Source: JAVBUY01 sp031552735
Lineage (GTDB): Bacteria > Bacillota > Clostridia > Christensenellales > Aristaeellaceae
Direction of reading: 5' to 3'
NCBI GenBank assembly: GCA_031552735.1
Contig: JAVBMF010000076.1
Span: 1 to 34,509 of the forward strand
DNA: 34,509 bases
Shown piece by piece: positions 24,856 through 34,509 of this stretch (the stretch's first letter is position 1; each line of letters begins with the position of its first letter). The position numbers were made by a program, and so were the translations under genes. The notes beneath the pieces were generated by a model, which ran no database searches, had not been told where the DNA came from, and saw nothing but the letters and a program-made list of their open reading frames with translations.

Positions 24856-25887
24856 ATGAGGAAATTTGTCGCGCTCGTTTTGTGTGTGCTGCTGGCCACA
24901 ACGGTGTTCAGCGTGCCCGCGATGGCTGCCAATGAGGAGATCACCGGCAAGATCATGATCTACACCTCGATCTACCAGGATGTGCTCGACGCCATGGTGG
25001 CGGCGCTGAAGGTGGAGTTCCCCAACCTGACTGTCGAAACCTTCTACGGCGGCACGGGCAAGATCCAGACCAAGCTGGCCGCGGAAATGGACGCCAAGAA
25101 GATCGAAGCCGATCTGCTGCTGGTCGCCGAGCCCGCGTACTCGCTGGAGCTGAAGGAAAAGGGCTACCTGCATGCCTACAAGACCGAGGCCGCCAAGAAC
25201 CTGCGCTTCCCCTACGACGAGGAAGGCTTCTGGTACCCGGTGCGCGTGTGCAACATGGTGCTGGCCTATAACCCCGAGATGATCGCGCAGGACGAAGTGG
25301 CGCAGAGCTTCCAGGATTTCGCGACGATGGAAAGCCTCAAGGGCGCGATCTCCATGGGTGATCCGCTGACCAGCGGCACGACCATGGCCGCCGCCGCCGC
25401 GCTCAGCGACAAGTACGGCTATGACTACTTCAAGCAGCTCGGCGCGCAGAACGTGATGATCGAGTCCGGCTCGGTCGCGCTGACCAAGCTGCAAACCGGC
25501 GAGTGCAAGGAAATCATGATCCTCGAAGAGTCGGTGCTCAAGCTGCGCGAGGAAGAAGCCTCCGAGATCGCCGTGATCTATCCGACCGATGGCAACATCA
25601 TGATCCCCTCGACCATCATGACCATCGACGAGCAGTATGCCCCGAACAAGAACATCAAGGCTTGCGAAGCGATCACCGACTGGCTGCTTTCCGATGCGGG
25701 CCAGCAGTTCGTGCTGTCCGGCTGGATGCACTCGGTGCTGTCCACCGTGGACGGCGTGCCGTATGACTCGATTGACACCAACGGCCTGATCGGCACCGAC
25801 ATGGGCGTCAACTGGGATCGCTGCTACAAGAACCGCGAGGAAATCCGCAAGGCGTTTGAAGAGAGCGTCGCGATGCCCGCGAAGTAA
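24856..25887 (+). CDS. ABC transporter substrate-binding protein, family 1 (FbpA/AfuA-like)
   Basis: A 343-residue extracellular binding protein; ATG at 24856 has AGGAGGG 8 bases upstream. The signal peptide MRKFVALVLCVLLATTVFSV ends in PAMAAN, a signal peptidase I site with no lipobox Cys. The mature part matches the Fe(III)/2-aminoethylphosphonate/polyamine binder class: KIMIYTSIYQDVLDAM, FPNLTVETFYGGTGKIQTKL, DLLLVAEPAYSLELKEKGYL, then SMGDPLTSGTTMAAAAAL and ITDWLLSDAGQQFVL. Tyr-rich iron-binding pairs are not clear, so the ligand stays open between iron and an organic anion or amine. First gene of a three-gene importer operon. Confidence 0.9.
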   Translation: MRKFVALVLCVLLATTVFSVPAMAANEEITGKIMIYTSIYQDVLDAMVAALKVEFPNLTVETFYGGTGKIQTKLAAEMDAKKIEADLLLVAEPAYSLELKEKGYLHAYKTEAAKNLRFPYDEEGFWYPVRVCNMVLAYNPEMIAQDEVAQSFQDFATMESLKGAISMGDPLTSGTTMAAAAALSDKYGYDYFKQLGAQNVMIESGSVALTKLQTGECKEIMILEESVLKLREEEASEIAVIYPTDGNIMIPSTIMTIDEQYAPNKNIKACEAITDWLLSDAGQQFVLSGWMHSVLSTVDGVPYDSIDTNGLIGTDMGVNWDRCYKNREEIRKAFEESVAMPAK

Positions 25888-25906
25888 AATCTATTACCAT
25901 GCAAAC

Positions 25907-25941
25907 GGCGGGGATACTCCTCGGGGTGTCCCCGCCGCTTT
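25907..25941 (+). terminator. Attenuator-like hairpin between binding-protein and permease genes
   Basis: GGCGGGGATACTCC-tc-GGGGTGTCCCCGCC is a 14-bp stem with two G-T wobbles followed by GCTTTT. It lies in the 95-base gap inside the operon. Partial termination would leave more binding protein than permease. Confidence 0.7.
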
Positions 25942-25982
25942 TGTACCGCCACCTATTACGCCGAAAAGGGGGGTGTGGCATC

Positions 25983-27692
25983 GTGACGACCGCGCCTGTG
26001 ACCGGCATACCGCCCACAAAAAAGTTTTATTTCGATGTCAAGTGGCTCATGATCGGCCTGATCGTTGCCTTTATGGCGGTGTTCCAGGTCTTTCCGCTGT
26101 TGTACCTGCTGTTTCGTTCTTTCTTTTCCACGGGCAGCTTTTCGCTGGAAGCATTCCAGCGCATCTATACCTATGAGCTCAACTGGGTGGCGCTGAAAAA
26201 TACGCTGATCGCCGCGACCAGCGCGATGGTGCTGGGCACGCTGATCGCGTTTCCGCTGGCGTGGCTGGTGGGGCGCACCAATATGCTGGGGCGCAAGTTT
26301 TTCCGCAGCCTGTTTGTGCTGACCTACATGGTACCGCCGTATCTGGGCGCGATGGCGTGGCTGCGCCTTTTGAATCCCAAGGTGGGCAATCTGAATGTGT
26401 TTTTGCGGGATTTGTTCGGCTTGGCCGAGAGTCCCTTCAATATCTACACGGTGGGCGGCCTGGTGTGGGTGCTCACGACGTTCTATTATCCGTATGCGTT
26501 CATTACCATTTCTCGCGCGATGGAAAAGATGGACCCCTCACTGGAGGAGGCATCGAAAATCTCCGGCGCGTCCCCGCTCAAGACGCTGTTTACCGTGACG
26601 CTGCCGATGATGACGCCCTCGATCGTATCCGGCGCACTGCTGGTGTTTGTGTCGGCGGCTTCCTGCTACGGCATCCCCTCGATTATCGGTATCCCGGGGC
26701 AAATTCACACGGTCACCACGCGCATTGTCAGCTATGTGTCCATTGGCGACGCCGTGGGGTTGACCGACGCGACCTGCCTAGCGGTGTTCCTGATGCTCAT
26801 GGCGATCACTGTATTGTACATATCCGATTTTGTGGTGGGTAAAAAGCAGTACATCACCGTGTCCGGCAAGTCCACGCGCCCGAACATCGTCGATCTGGAG
26901 CGTTGGCGCATCCCGATCACGCTGTTGGTGGTGGCGTTCGCGTGTATCGTGATCATCCTGCCGTTTGCCACCGTCGCGCTGACCTCGGTGACCAAGAACC
27001 TGGGCAAGAGTCCCTTTGACCTGGCCAATCTGACACTGAAACACTGGGAGAAAGTGACTACGCGCGCCGATTTGATCAAGGGCATGCGCAACAGCCTGAC
27101 CTATGGCGCGATTGCCGCCACTGCGGGCATTGTGATCGCCTGCGTGATGGCGTATCTGCTCCAGCGCACGCGCGTGAAGGGACGACATATTCCGGACTTC
27201 CTGATCACGCTCGGCTCCGGCTCGCCCAGCGTGGTCATCGCACTGGGCCTGATCATGACCATGTCCGGCCGCTTTGGCATCAATATTTACAACACCGCGT
27301 TCATCATGATCATCGCATATCTGGTGAAGTACCAGATGATGGGCATGCGCACGGTGGTATCGGCGATGTCGCAGATACACATCTCGCTGGAGGAATCCTC
27401 GCAGGTGTCGGGCGCGAGCTGGCTGCGGACGATGCGGAACATCACACTGCCGCTGATCTGGCCGTCGATCGCCGCCGGATGGTTTCTGATCTTCATCCCC
27501 AGTTTTTATGAGCTGTCGATGTCCACGCTGCTCTACTCATCGGGTACGCAGGTTATCGGTGTGCAGCTGCACGATTACTGGACATTCACCAGCCAGCAGC
27601 AGGCGTCGGCCATGGCGTTCGGCATCCTGATGGTGGTCGTGCTGCTCAACTTTGTCCTCAACCGCATGACCAAGGGCGAATTTTCGATATAG
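25983..27692 (+). CDS. ABC transporter permease with two fused membrane domains, FbpB-like
   Basis: A 569-residue membrane protein with about 12 predicted helices, the FbpB/AfuB double-permease layout. The GTG at 25983 is chosen because AAAAGGGGGG precedes it; an upstream in-frame ATG at 25899 would translate through the hairpin. Each half has an EAA loop: EEASKISGASPLKTLFTVTL (about residue 195) and EESSQVSGASWLRTMRNITL (about 475), contacts for the ATPase. First helix is KWLMIGLIVAFMAVFQVFPLLYLL; the last is AFGILMVVVLLNFVL. Pairs with the neighbouring binding protein and ATPase. Confidence 0.93.
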   Translation: MTTAPVTGIPPTKKFYFDVKWLMIGLIVAFMAVFQVFPLLYLLFRSFFSTGSFSLEAFQRIYTYELNWVALKNTLIAATSAMVLGTLIAFPLAWLVGRTNMLGRKFFRSLFVLTYMVPPYLGAMAWLRLLNPKVGNLNVFLRDLFGLAESPFNIYTVGGLVWVLTTFYYPYAFITISRAMEKMDPSLEEASKISGASPLKTLFTVTLPMMTPSIVSGALLVFVSAASCYGIPSIIGIPGQIHTVTTRIVSYVSIGDAVGLTDATCLAVFLMLMAITVLYISDFVVGKKQYITVSGKSTRPNIVDLERWRIPITLLVVAFACIVIILPFATVALTSVTKNLGKSPFDLANLTLKHWEKVTTRADLIKGMRNSLTYGAIAATAGIVIACVMAYLLQRTRVKGRHIPDFLITLGSGSPSVVIALGLIMTMSGRFGINIYNTAFIMIIAYLVKYQMMGMRTVVSAMSQIHISLEESSQVSGASWLRTMRNITLPLIWPSIAAGWFLIFIPSFYELSMSTLLYSSGTQVIGVQLHDYWTFTSQQQASAMAFGILMVVVLLNFVLNRMTKGEFSI

Positions 27693-27725
27693 TAACGATA
27701 TACCCCGTGCGAAAGGAAGAACAAA

Positions 27726-28802
<1,077 letters not shown>

Positions 28803-28804
28803 AT

Positions 28805-28830
28805 AAAAAAGAGCCGGAAGGCTCTTTTTT
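28805..28830. terminator. Bidirectional terminator between ABC operon and the YbaK-like gene
   Basis: AAAAAAGAGCC-GGAA-GGCTCTTTTTT is a perfect hairpin serving both convergent genes. Confidence 0.92.
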
Positions 28831-28839
28831 GATGCGTGC

Positions 28840-29313
28840 TTATCCCTCGATAAACTTGACCACGTCCACCCAGTCCTGTGCACCGGACACCGTGTACAGT
28901 TCGTCACAAGTGAGCGCCACTGCGCTGTTGGCGCTGCCGCAGGCCGGGAAAACCGTATCGAACCGGCGCATGGACTGATCCAGATAGACCGGCACGCCTT
29001 CGGGCAGCGCGAAGGGGCACACCCCGCCCACGGTTTGACCGAGCAGCCTCTGCACACGGTCGGAGGGCAGCATGGTGGCTTTCATGCCAAAGCGCGTCTT
29101 GAATTTGGCGTTGTCGATCTTGGTATCGCCAGCGGTGACCACCAGCAGACAGCCGTCGCCCTGCTGGAAGGACAGCGTCTTGGCGATGCGCGCCGGGATG
29201 ACGCCCGCCGCCTGCGCCGCCAATTCCACCGTCGCGCTGGATACCGAAAATTCGCGCACGCGGTTCTCAAACCCACGCTCGGACAAGAATTGCTTTACAC
29301 GATCAAATGACAT
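28840..29313 (-). CDS. YbaK/ProX-family aminoacyl-tRNA deacylase
   Basis: A 157-residue single-domain protein of the trans-editing superfamily that hydrolyses mischarged tRNAs (Cys-tRNA-Pro for YbaK, Ala-tRNA-Pro for ProX). Landmarks: AAGVIPARIAKTLSF with the conserved Lys of the active site, CLLVVTAGDTKIDNAKFK, the TVGGVCPFALPEGVPVYLD loop with GGVxPF, and VFPACGSANSAVALTCDEL at the C-terminus with the GS.N motif typical of the ProX/YbaK-like group in Firmicutes. ATG at 29313 follows GAGGAAAG. Monocistronic. Exact editing specificity is not decidable here. Confidence 0.93.
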   Translation of the reverse strand: MSFDRVKQFLSERGFENRVREFSVSSATVELAAQAAGVIPARIAKTLSFQQGDGCLLVVTAGDTKIDNAKFKTRFGMKATMLPSDRVQRLLGQTVGGVCPFALPEGVPVYLDQSMRRFDTVFPACGSANSAVALTCDELYTVSGAQDWVDVVKFIEG

Positions 29314-29344
29314 GTGCTTTCCTCTTTTTCCTTATGATGGATTA

Positions 29345-29353
29345 TGTTATACT
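29345..29353 (+). promoter_or_regulatory. Extended -10 promoter of the GT-C gene pair
   Basis: TGT-TATACT: extended -10 with TATACT at 29348-29353; the -35 region is only a T-run. Directs transcription to the gene at 29423. Confidence 0.45.
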
Positions 29354-29360
29354 GTTTTGT

Positions 29361-29389
29361 AGTATACGAGAAGCGTACCGCAAGGTCAA
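29361..29389 (-). promoter_or_regulatory. Promoter of the YbaK-like gene
   Basis: Reverse strand TTGACC (29389-29384), 17-base spacer, TATACT (29366-29361). It overlaps the region just downstream of the divergent plus-strand promoter. Confidence 0.6.
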
Positions 29390-29422
29390 GCCTGCGGCGG
29401 CACGGAAGGAAAGGATATACAC

Positions 29423-31165
29423 ATGACGACCATTGATGCATGGATTGCGATGCTGGCGCTGACCGCGATGCTGATCATGGCGGCGCACACGCGTGTTGCG
29501 TCGCGGCTGCATCGCATCGCTTGGGTGGATGCGACTGGACGCTGGACGACGCGCTTTATCGACAGATGGTATTGGGTCTTGTTCGCGGCGATCCTGCTGA
29601 TTGGCGTAGCGGTGCGGCTGTGGCGCATGCCGGAACTGCCGCGCGCGCTGTACCACGACGGCGCGATGGCCGCGCTGGAGGCGCAGTCGCTGCTTAGGTT
29701 CGGCACCGATCACTATGGCACGTCCTGGCCGGTGTACTTTGAGGCGTGGCGGTTCGGCCAGATGAGCGTGCTGCTGTCATATCTGATGATTCCGTTCTTT
29801 TGGTTGTTTGGCGTGTCCATACTGACCATCCGCATGCCCATCCTGCTGATGAGTCTGGCCGCGCTGCCGATCCTGTGGGATCTGTGCCGCCGCACAATGG
29901 GCAAACGCTTCGCGCTGCTGGCGCTGGGGATGCTGGCGATCTGCCCTTGGCAAATCGTGCAGAGTCGCTGGGCACTGGACTGCAACACGATGGGGCATAT
30001 GTTTTTGTTCTCGGTCTATTTCCTTTGCTTGGGGCTTCGCAGGCGCCCATTCTTGTATGTGTCAATGGTGTTCTTTGGCCTGACGATGTACGCATACGGC
30101 GTGGCGCTCTATACGCTGCCAGTGTTTCTGGGGCTGGCGTGCGCGTATCTGTTACGCCACCGCCGCATCCGCTGGTGGGAAGCGCTGATCAGCATGGGCG
30201 TCTTTGTGCTGGTGTCCGGCCCGTTTATCTGGACGATGATCCTCAATTTCCTCAAGCTTGACACCATGCACCTAGGGCCGTTCACGATGCAGCTGTTTGC
30301 CGAGTCAGGACGCGCGAACGACATTCTGCTGTTTTCCGAAACGCCGATCGCGCAGTTCCTGTGGAATCTGCAATCGCTGATCACGTCCACCATCGGGCAG
30401 AACGAGGGCGATACGATCGCGGCGTACTTCGCCACGCGCACGCTGTATCCGTTCTCGGTACCGGTGATTATCGCAGGCATCTATATGGCATGGCGCGCGC
30501 GGCGCGCGCGCGCGGTCAGAGGCGTGGGACAGGGTGAACAGCCCGCGCAGGACGGTATGACGCTGATGCTGTGCTGGCTGGTCGCCATGGTGGTGTGCGG
30601 CCTGCTGACCAACTTTACGACGGCGCAACGTTCTAACGCGATCTTTTACCCGCTGATTTTCCTGATGTGCTATGCGCTCTATCAGACTGTGCGGCGCGTG
30701 CCAGCGTTTATTCCGGTCATTTTGCTGATCTATACGATGGGGTTCGGCGTGTTTTGCGCGGGGTACTTCGGCGATCAGGCGTACATCGAGCGCACCGCCG
30801 TGCTGCACAATGACGACTATTACGGTGCCACGCGCGATGTGCGGCCAATGGACTGCGACCGCTATTACCTGTACGCCAGCGGCAATGTGCCGACGTATGA
30901 GGTGATGATCCTGCTGAACCATCAGGTATCACCGGCGCAGTGGTACGACGAGACACCGATGTACGACATGCAGGACAACGAGATGGATTACTATAGCGGC
31001 CGCTACATTTATACCGATTTTGCGGGCTTTGAGCCCGACCCCGGCGAATGCGCCGCCTACGTCATATTGCGGGAACAAAAGGCGCTGTTCGCCCCGGAGG
31101 ACTTTATAATTCAGGATTACGGCATGTATGCGACGGTGTACCCGCGCTACTGGGCCGAGGATTGA
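29423..31165 (+). CDS. GT-C-fold membrane glycosyltransferase, GT39/ArnT-like
   Basis: A 580-residue polytopic protein; ATG at 29423 follows AAGGAAAGG. About 10-11 helices span residues 5-470, then a soluble extracytoplasmic tail of about 120 residues. The first external loop has RALYHDGAMAALEAQSLL with Asp79, where GT39/GT83 enzymes (protein mannosyltransferases, ArnT) carry their catalytic acid. LAICPWQIVQSRWALD (Asp186) matches the second conserved loop motif of the same group. Such enzymes use polyprenyl-phosphate sugars to glycosylate proteins, lipids or wall polymers outside the membrane. Donor and acceptor unknown. It is 13 bases from a second, related gene. Confidence 0.85.
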   Translation: MTTIDAWIAMLALTAMLIMAAHTRVASRLHRIAWVDATGRWTTRFIDRWYWVLFAAILLIGVAVRLWRMPELPRALYHDGAMAALEAQSLLRFGTDHYGTSWPVYFEAWRFGQMSVLLSYLMIPFFWLFGVSILTIRMPILLMSLAALPILWDLCRRTMGKRFALLALGMLAICPWQIVQSRWALDCNTMGHMFLFSVYFLCLGLRRRPFLYVSMVFFGLTMYAYGVALYTLPVFLGLACAYLLRHRRIRWWEALISMGVFVLVSGPFIWTMILNFLKLDTMHLGPFTMQLFAESGRANDILLFSETPIAQFLWNLQSLITSTIGQNEGDTIAAYFATRTLYPFSVPVIIAGIYMAWRARRARAVRGVGQGEQPAQDGMTLMLCWLVAMVVCGLLTNFTTAQRSNAIFYPLIFLMCYALYQTVRRVPAFIPVILLIYTMGFGVFCAGYFGDQAYIERTAVLHNDDYYGATRDVRPMDCDRYYLYASGNVPTYEVMILLNHQVSPAQWYDETPMYDMQDNEMDYYSGRYIYTDFAGFEPDPGECAAYVILREQKALFAPEDFIIQDYGMYATVYPRYWAED

Positions 31166-31178
31166 GGAGGTGATGGTC

Positions 31179-32984
31179 ATGCTGACGACATGGGATTGGG
31201 TGGCGCTGGCGCTGAGCGCGGTGCTGTGCCTGTGGGCGACTGTTTCTCGGCGTAACGCCGCCACGGAAGAAATCCATGCGCCTTGGCTGCAAAAATGGAC
31301 GCGCGGGCGCATTCAAACCGATACGCTGATCGCGCTGGGTATCGTGGTGATCGGATGCGCACTGAGAATTACGCAGATGATCATCGCGCGCGACGCGCTG
31401 GTGCCCGAGGAACTGTGGACTGCGATGCAGGCGCGGTCGCTGTGGCAGACCGGCAAGAGTCTGGAGGGGTTGCGCTTTCCTGCGGTGCTGCCCGGCTGGG
31501 GCGGCGAGGCCAACGGCCCTCTGCTGGTATGGCTGACCGCGCCGGTGCTGGCGCTGACCGGTAGCGTGGCGCTGTCGGTGCGCGTGCATGCGCTGATCTG
31601 GCAGGTAGCGGCAATGCTGGCGGTGTGGGATGTGCTGCGCCGAACAGGCGCGCGGCGTGTGGCGCTGTGGGCGCTGCTGATTCTGGCGGTCGCGCCGTGG
31701 CAGCTGATGGCGGCGCGCTGGGCGCTGGCGTGGCAGATGCCGACGTATATGAGCGTGGTGGCACTGTGGCTGCTGAGCGTGCCAAGGGGGAAGCCCGCCG
31801 CGATCCTAGGCGCGATGGGCGTCCTCGCGCTGGCGATGTACAGTGGCGATGCGGCGTGGTATGTTGTACCGCTGTTCGTGCTGCTGGCGTCGGTGATCCT
31901 GCTGTGGCATAAGGCGGTGCGCGCGCGCGTGGTGCTAGCGGCTGTGGCGGTGTTTGTGGTGTTGGCATTGCCTGCGCTGGTGAGTTGTGCGGTGCAGACC
32001 CTGCGACTGCCCGCAACCAGCGTCTATGGCATGCAGGTGCCCGCGCTGGAAAAGTACACCCATCACACCGATTGGCTGACGCAGCAGCCCAAAGATGTGA
32101 TTTCGCACTACAGCTCCGATGCGATCATGCCCAAGCAGGAGGGCTATGGCCCACAGATCGCGCCGTTCCTGCGCGACAACGCGCAGGTGGCGACGCTGCA
32201 CACCGACCTGCTGTCGGCGTTTTATGGACTGATGAAGCAGATTCCGTTTCAGCATCCCGATGATCCGGGCTATACGGCGGCGTACTTGTTGCCGGAATTT
32301 GGCAACTACTACGTGTTTTCCGCGCCGTTGGCGCTGCTGGGCATGCTGTGGCTGCTCACACGGGGGAAGGGCAAACAATCGGGTGAGCCGGGCAAGCGGC
32401 TTACAGGGGCACTGTGGGGCGCGTGGGCGCTATCTGCAGCGGTGCTTGCGCTGACGCATACGATGCTGACGCCGCCACACTATGCGGCGCTGCTGTATCC
32501 GCTGGCGCTGTGCATGGCCTGTGGTGCGTACTACGTGAGCCGCAAGGTGCGCTTCTCCGGTGCGGCGTTGGTGGCGATGTGTGTGCTGGGGCTGATTTCT
32601 TTTCAGCAGCATGGGTATAACCCCGCGCCGACGTTCCCGGGCTTGATGCCCGCGCTGCGCAATGTCGCGGCGGAGAACCCTCGGCAGGTGTTTGTGACCA
32701 CGCGACTGTACCCGCACGACGCGCCGGACGCAGCCGCCGCGCTCAACACCATGTGGGCGTTTGACCTACCGCTCGCATATGTGCGCGCGGAGCAGGAGTT
32801 GCCCGGCGAGTTGCCGTACAAGGAACGGTTCCAGTATGTGTACTTTCCGTCGTATACGATGGATCCGCAGATTTCCGCCGCGTATATTCTGCACAGTGCG
32901 GAGATCGACAGCATCGACACGACGCCATTTGATGTGCAAACGTTCGGGGAGTTCTACGTGCTCCGGCCGATGGGCGGGGTGTAA
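31179..32984 (+). CDS. GT39/ArnT-like membrane protein, probable paralogue with altered active site
   Basis: A 601-residue polytopic protein in operon with the previous gene. ATG at 31179 is chosen because GAGGAGG (31164-31170) is 8 bases upstream; ATG at 31173 is too near. Layout and several motifs match the neighbour: ALVPEELWTAMQARSLW aligns with its Asp79 loop and LAVAPWQLMAARWALA with its Asp186 loop. Here Asp79 becomes Glu77 and Asp186 becomes Ala184. It ends with a soluble tail resembling the neighbour's (PYKERFQYVYFPSY, then AAYIL near the end, FGEFYVLRPM). It may be an inactive partner, a regulator, or an enzyme with shifted specificity. Confidence 0.82.
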   Translation: MLTTWDWVALALSAVLCLWATVSRRNAATEEIHAPWLQKWTRGRIQTDTLIALGIVVIGCALRITQMIIARDALVPEELWTAMQARSLWQTGKSLEGLRFPAVLPGWGGEANGPLLVWLTAPVLALTGSVALSVRVHALIWQVAAMLAVWDVLRRTGARRVALWALLILAVAPWQLMAARWALAWQMPTYMSVVALWLLSVPRGKPAAILGAMGVLALAMYSGDAAWYVVPLFVLLASVILLWHKAVRARVVLAAVAVFVVLALPALVSCAVQTLRLPATSVYGMQVPALEKYTHHTDWLTQQPKDVISHYSSDAIMPKQEGYGPQIAPFLRDNAQVATLHTDLLSAFYGLMKQIPFQHPDDPGYTAAYLLPEFGNYYVFSAPLALLGMLWLLTRGKGKQSGEPGKRLTGALWGAWALSAAVLALTHTMLTPPHYAALLYPLALCMACGAYYVSRKVRFSGAALVAMCVLGLISFQQHGYNPAPTFPGLMPALRNVAAENPRQVFVTTRLYPHDAPDAAAALNTMWAFDLPLAYVRAEQELPGELPYKERFQYVYFPSYTMDPQISAAYILHSAEIDSIDTTPFDVQTFGEFYVLRPMGGV

Positions 32985-33037
32985 GGACGACTGAGCCGCC
33001 AGGCACAGCCGGTCGATGACAAAGCAAAAGGACATAG

Positions 33038-33069
33038 AAAAGACCGCCAGCTTGCGCTGGCGGTCTTTT
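33038..33069. terminator. Bidirectional terminator between GT-C genes and the peptide-binding-protein gene
   Basis: AAAAGACCGCCAGC-TTGC-GCTGGCGGTCTTTT: a perfect 10-bp GC-rich stem with A and T tracts, serving the convergent genes. Confidence 0.92.
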
Positions 33070-33083
33070 GCGTGATGAGCGAT

Positions 33084-34509
33084 TTACTTGATGGAGGCGT
33101 AATTCCAGATGACGTCGCCGGTCGGCAGGAACATGACATCCTTGACGTGCGGCTTGATCATGTAGGGATGGGTGTAGAAGTACAACGGAGCGACACCACC
33201 GGTGGACATCAGGATGCGCTCGCCCTCGGCGCACAGCTCGGCGCGCTTGGCCGGATCGGCCTCGGCAACCACCGCGTCGCACAGCTTGTCAAACGCGTCC
33301 GCCCAAGTCTGGGTGCCATCCATGCCCCAGTACGGGCCGACACCGGCATCCTTGGTCACTTCGCTGGCGCGGGTGTAGGTGCCCACTTCCTTGCCAACAC
33401 GCACGTAGTTGTTGCCGCCGTTGCTGGCAAAGATGGTCAGGAAGTTGATGCAATCGTTGAAGTCCGCGATCCAGCCCATGCGAGCCGCTTCGCCTTCGCC
33501 GTCCTTCAGCTTCTGCTGCAGGGTGGCCCAGGCTTCGGTGTTGATGGTGCTCGGGATGCCGAACTTGTTCCAGGTCTCCTGCACATACTGAATGATGGCA
33601 GCGTTGGCGCCCGACTGGTTGAACGCGAAGTCGAACGACGGAAAGTCGGAGAACTTGATGTCGCCAGCTTCGATCGTGCCGGTGTAGGCATAACCGAGGT
33701 CGATCAGGGTCTGCAGCGCTTCGGCCTGATCCTTGGTGATGTTGGCGTTCTTATCAGACGGGGTGCTGGTGCCGGTGTACCAGGCGCCATAGCTCGCGGT
33801 GGCGCGGACATTGGCGTTCAGGCCATCGCCCAGACCATTCGGGTAGAAGCCGGTGGCCGGAGCCTGGCCGCCCTTGGTCACGTTCTTGACCAGCTCTTCA
33901 CGGTTGACCAACTGGCCGATCGCGAAGCGGGCCTTGGACATTTCCTGCACGGTCAGCGGCTTGGTGGCCGGAGACAGATCCTTGTGCACGTTGAACAGCA
34001 CATACCAGGTGCCGATGTACTCGCCAAACACCAGCTCGTTCGGATAGGTGGTGTTGATGCGATCGTATTCGGACGGATCGATCGACGAGTCGATGAAGAT
34101 CGCGCTGTTGTTCTCGTAGCCGGTCAGCATCGCCACGTTGTCCTCGGACAGCAGGCAATTCACGCCGTCCAGCTTGACATTCGCGGCGTTCCAGTAGTTG
34201 GGGTTCTTCTCGAAGCCGATGACGTCGTCCACCGCATACTTGGTCATGCGGAACGCGCCCATGCCGATGTAGGACTCGGGCTTGGTCGCCCAGGCGCCCT
34301 GATCATCCACAACCGCTTCCTTGACCGGGTAGAAGGTGGGGAAGCCGCACAGCTCGAGGAAATACGGCGCACGCGCGGTGATCTTCACCGTGAAGGTGCC
34401 CGCCGCGTCATCGGCGACGACGTTCAGATTGTCCGGCGCGCCCTCGATGATCTCGAACATGTAGCCATAGTCAGCGCCCAGCTTGGAGCCCGCGGCGCGC
34501 TGCCAGGAG
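33084..34509 (-). CDS. Peptide ABC transporter substrate-binding protein, SBP_bac_5/OppA-like (N-terminus off the window)
   Basis: The reverse-strand frame is open to the right edge; it begins with the partial sequence SWQRAAGSKLGADYGYMFE, so the ATG at 34460 is internal. About 475 residues are present of a family usually 520-600. OppA/DppA-class features: SYIGMGAFRMTKYAVDDVIGFEKNPNYWN (the conserved GTGPY-like and NPxYW region), LVNREELV, ATGFYPNGLG, and the C-terminal MGWIADFNDCINFLTIF. Such proteins capture oligopeptides, sometimes sugars or nickel, for an Opp-type importer. The transporter partners are not in the window, and the signal peptide lies beyond the edge. No frameshift seen. Confidence 0.93.
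   Translation of the reverse strand, partial: SWQRAAGSKLGADYGYMFEIIEGAPDNLNVVADDAAGTFTVKITARAPYFLELCGFPTFYPVKEAVVDDQGAWATKPESYIGMGAFRMTKYAVDDVIGFEKNPNYWNAANVKLDGVNCLLSEDNVAMLTGYENNSAIFIDSSIDPSEYDRINTTYPNELVFGEYIGTWYVLFNVHKDLSPATKPLTVQEMSKARFAIGQLVNREELVKNVTKGGQAPATGFYPNGLGDGLNANVRATASYGAWYTGTSTPSDKNANITKDQAEALQTLIDLGYAYTGTIEAGDIKFSDFPSFDFAFNQSGANAAIIQYVQETWNKFGIPSTINTEAWATLQQKLKDGEGEAARMGWIADFNDCINFLTIFASNGGNNYVRVGKEVGTYTRASEVTKDAGVGPYWGMDGTQTWADAFDKLCDAVVAEADPAKRAELCAEGERILMSTGGVAPLYFYTHPYMIKPHVKDVMFLPTGDVIWNYASIK

Noticed and set aside
25899..25982. Upstream ATG extension of the FbpB-like permease
   Set aside because: The extra 28 residues would be translated through the strong hairpin at 25907-25938, and the GTG at 25983 has a good ribosome binding site.
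30490..30520. GC-alternating run (GCGCGCG-type) in the GT-C gene
   Set aside because: It is coding sequence for an Arg-rich cytoplasmic loop (ARRARAVRG) in the open frame; low complexity reflects arginine codons.

Overview
The window is GC-rich, gene-dense bacterial DNA. Strong AGGAGG-type ribosome binding sites precede most genes, GTG and TTG starts are common, and promoters look sigma-A-like. Together with a type IV pilus-like gene set containing a DUF4860-like protein and several ABC importers, this suggests a high-GC member of the Clostridia (Firmicutes). That is an inference from style: there is no rRNA or tRNA here to place it. Both substrate-binding proteins whose N-termini are visible carry cleavable signal peptides without a lipobox cysteine, which is atypical for a single-membrane Gram-positive.

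Positions 1-10166 hold a sugar or polyol catabolic locus. A minus-strand ABC importer operon (ATPase, permease, binding protein running off the left edge) diverges from a LacI-family regulator. Directly behind the regulator are a GatY/KbaY-type class II aldolase, an FGGY kinase, a GatD-type polyol-phosphate dehydrogenase, a LacC/FruK-type phosphosugar kinase and an aldo/keto reductase. Matching GCGAAACGTT operator sequences sit downstream of the importer promoter and at the aldolase promoter, so one regulator probably controls both. The simplest reading is import of a free hexitol (galactitol-like), ATP phosphorylation by the FGGY kinase, oxidation to tagatose 6-phosphate, a second phosphorylation, and cleavage to triose phosphates: a route needing no phosphotransferase system.

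Positions 10167-15383 hold an EamA/DMT exporter with no canonical start codon in the right place, a hybrid histidine kinase with PAS sensors, an esterase, a possible structured RNA, and a convergent secreted CAP/SCP-SH3 protein.

Positions 15573-24747 hold two tandem, syntenic copies of a five-gene type IV pilus or type II secretion-like module: GspF-like platform protein, short bitopic protein, DUF4860-like protein, prepilin-like protein, PilX-like protein. A reverse-strand PHP phosphoesterase and a secreted transglutaminase-like protein lie between them, and a PilT ATPase closes the second. No PilB/GspE, prepilin peptidase or classical major pilin lies in the window.

Positions 24789-28830 hold an Fe(III)/polyamine/phosphonate-type ABC importer with an attenuator-like hairpin after the binding-protein gene. 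Then come a YbaK-type deacylase (minus), two adjacent GT-C/GT39-like membrane proteins of which the second lacks the acidic residues of the first, and a peptide-type substrate-binding protein running off the right edge.
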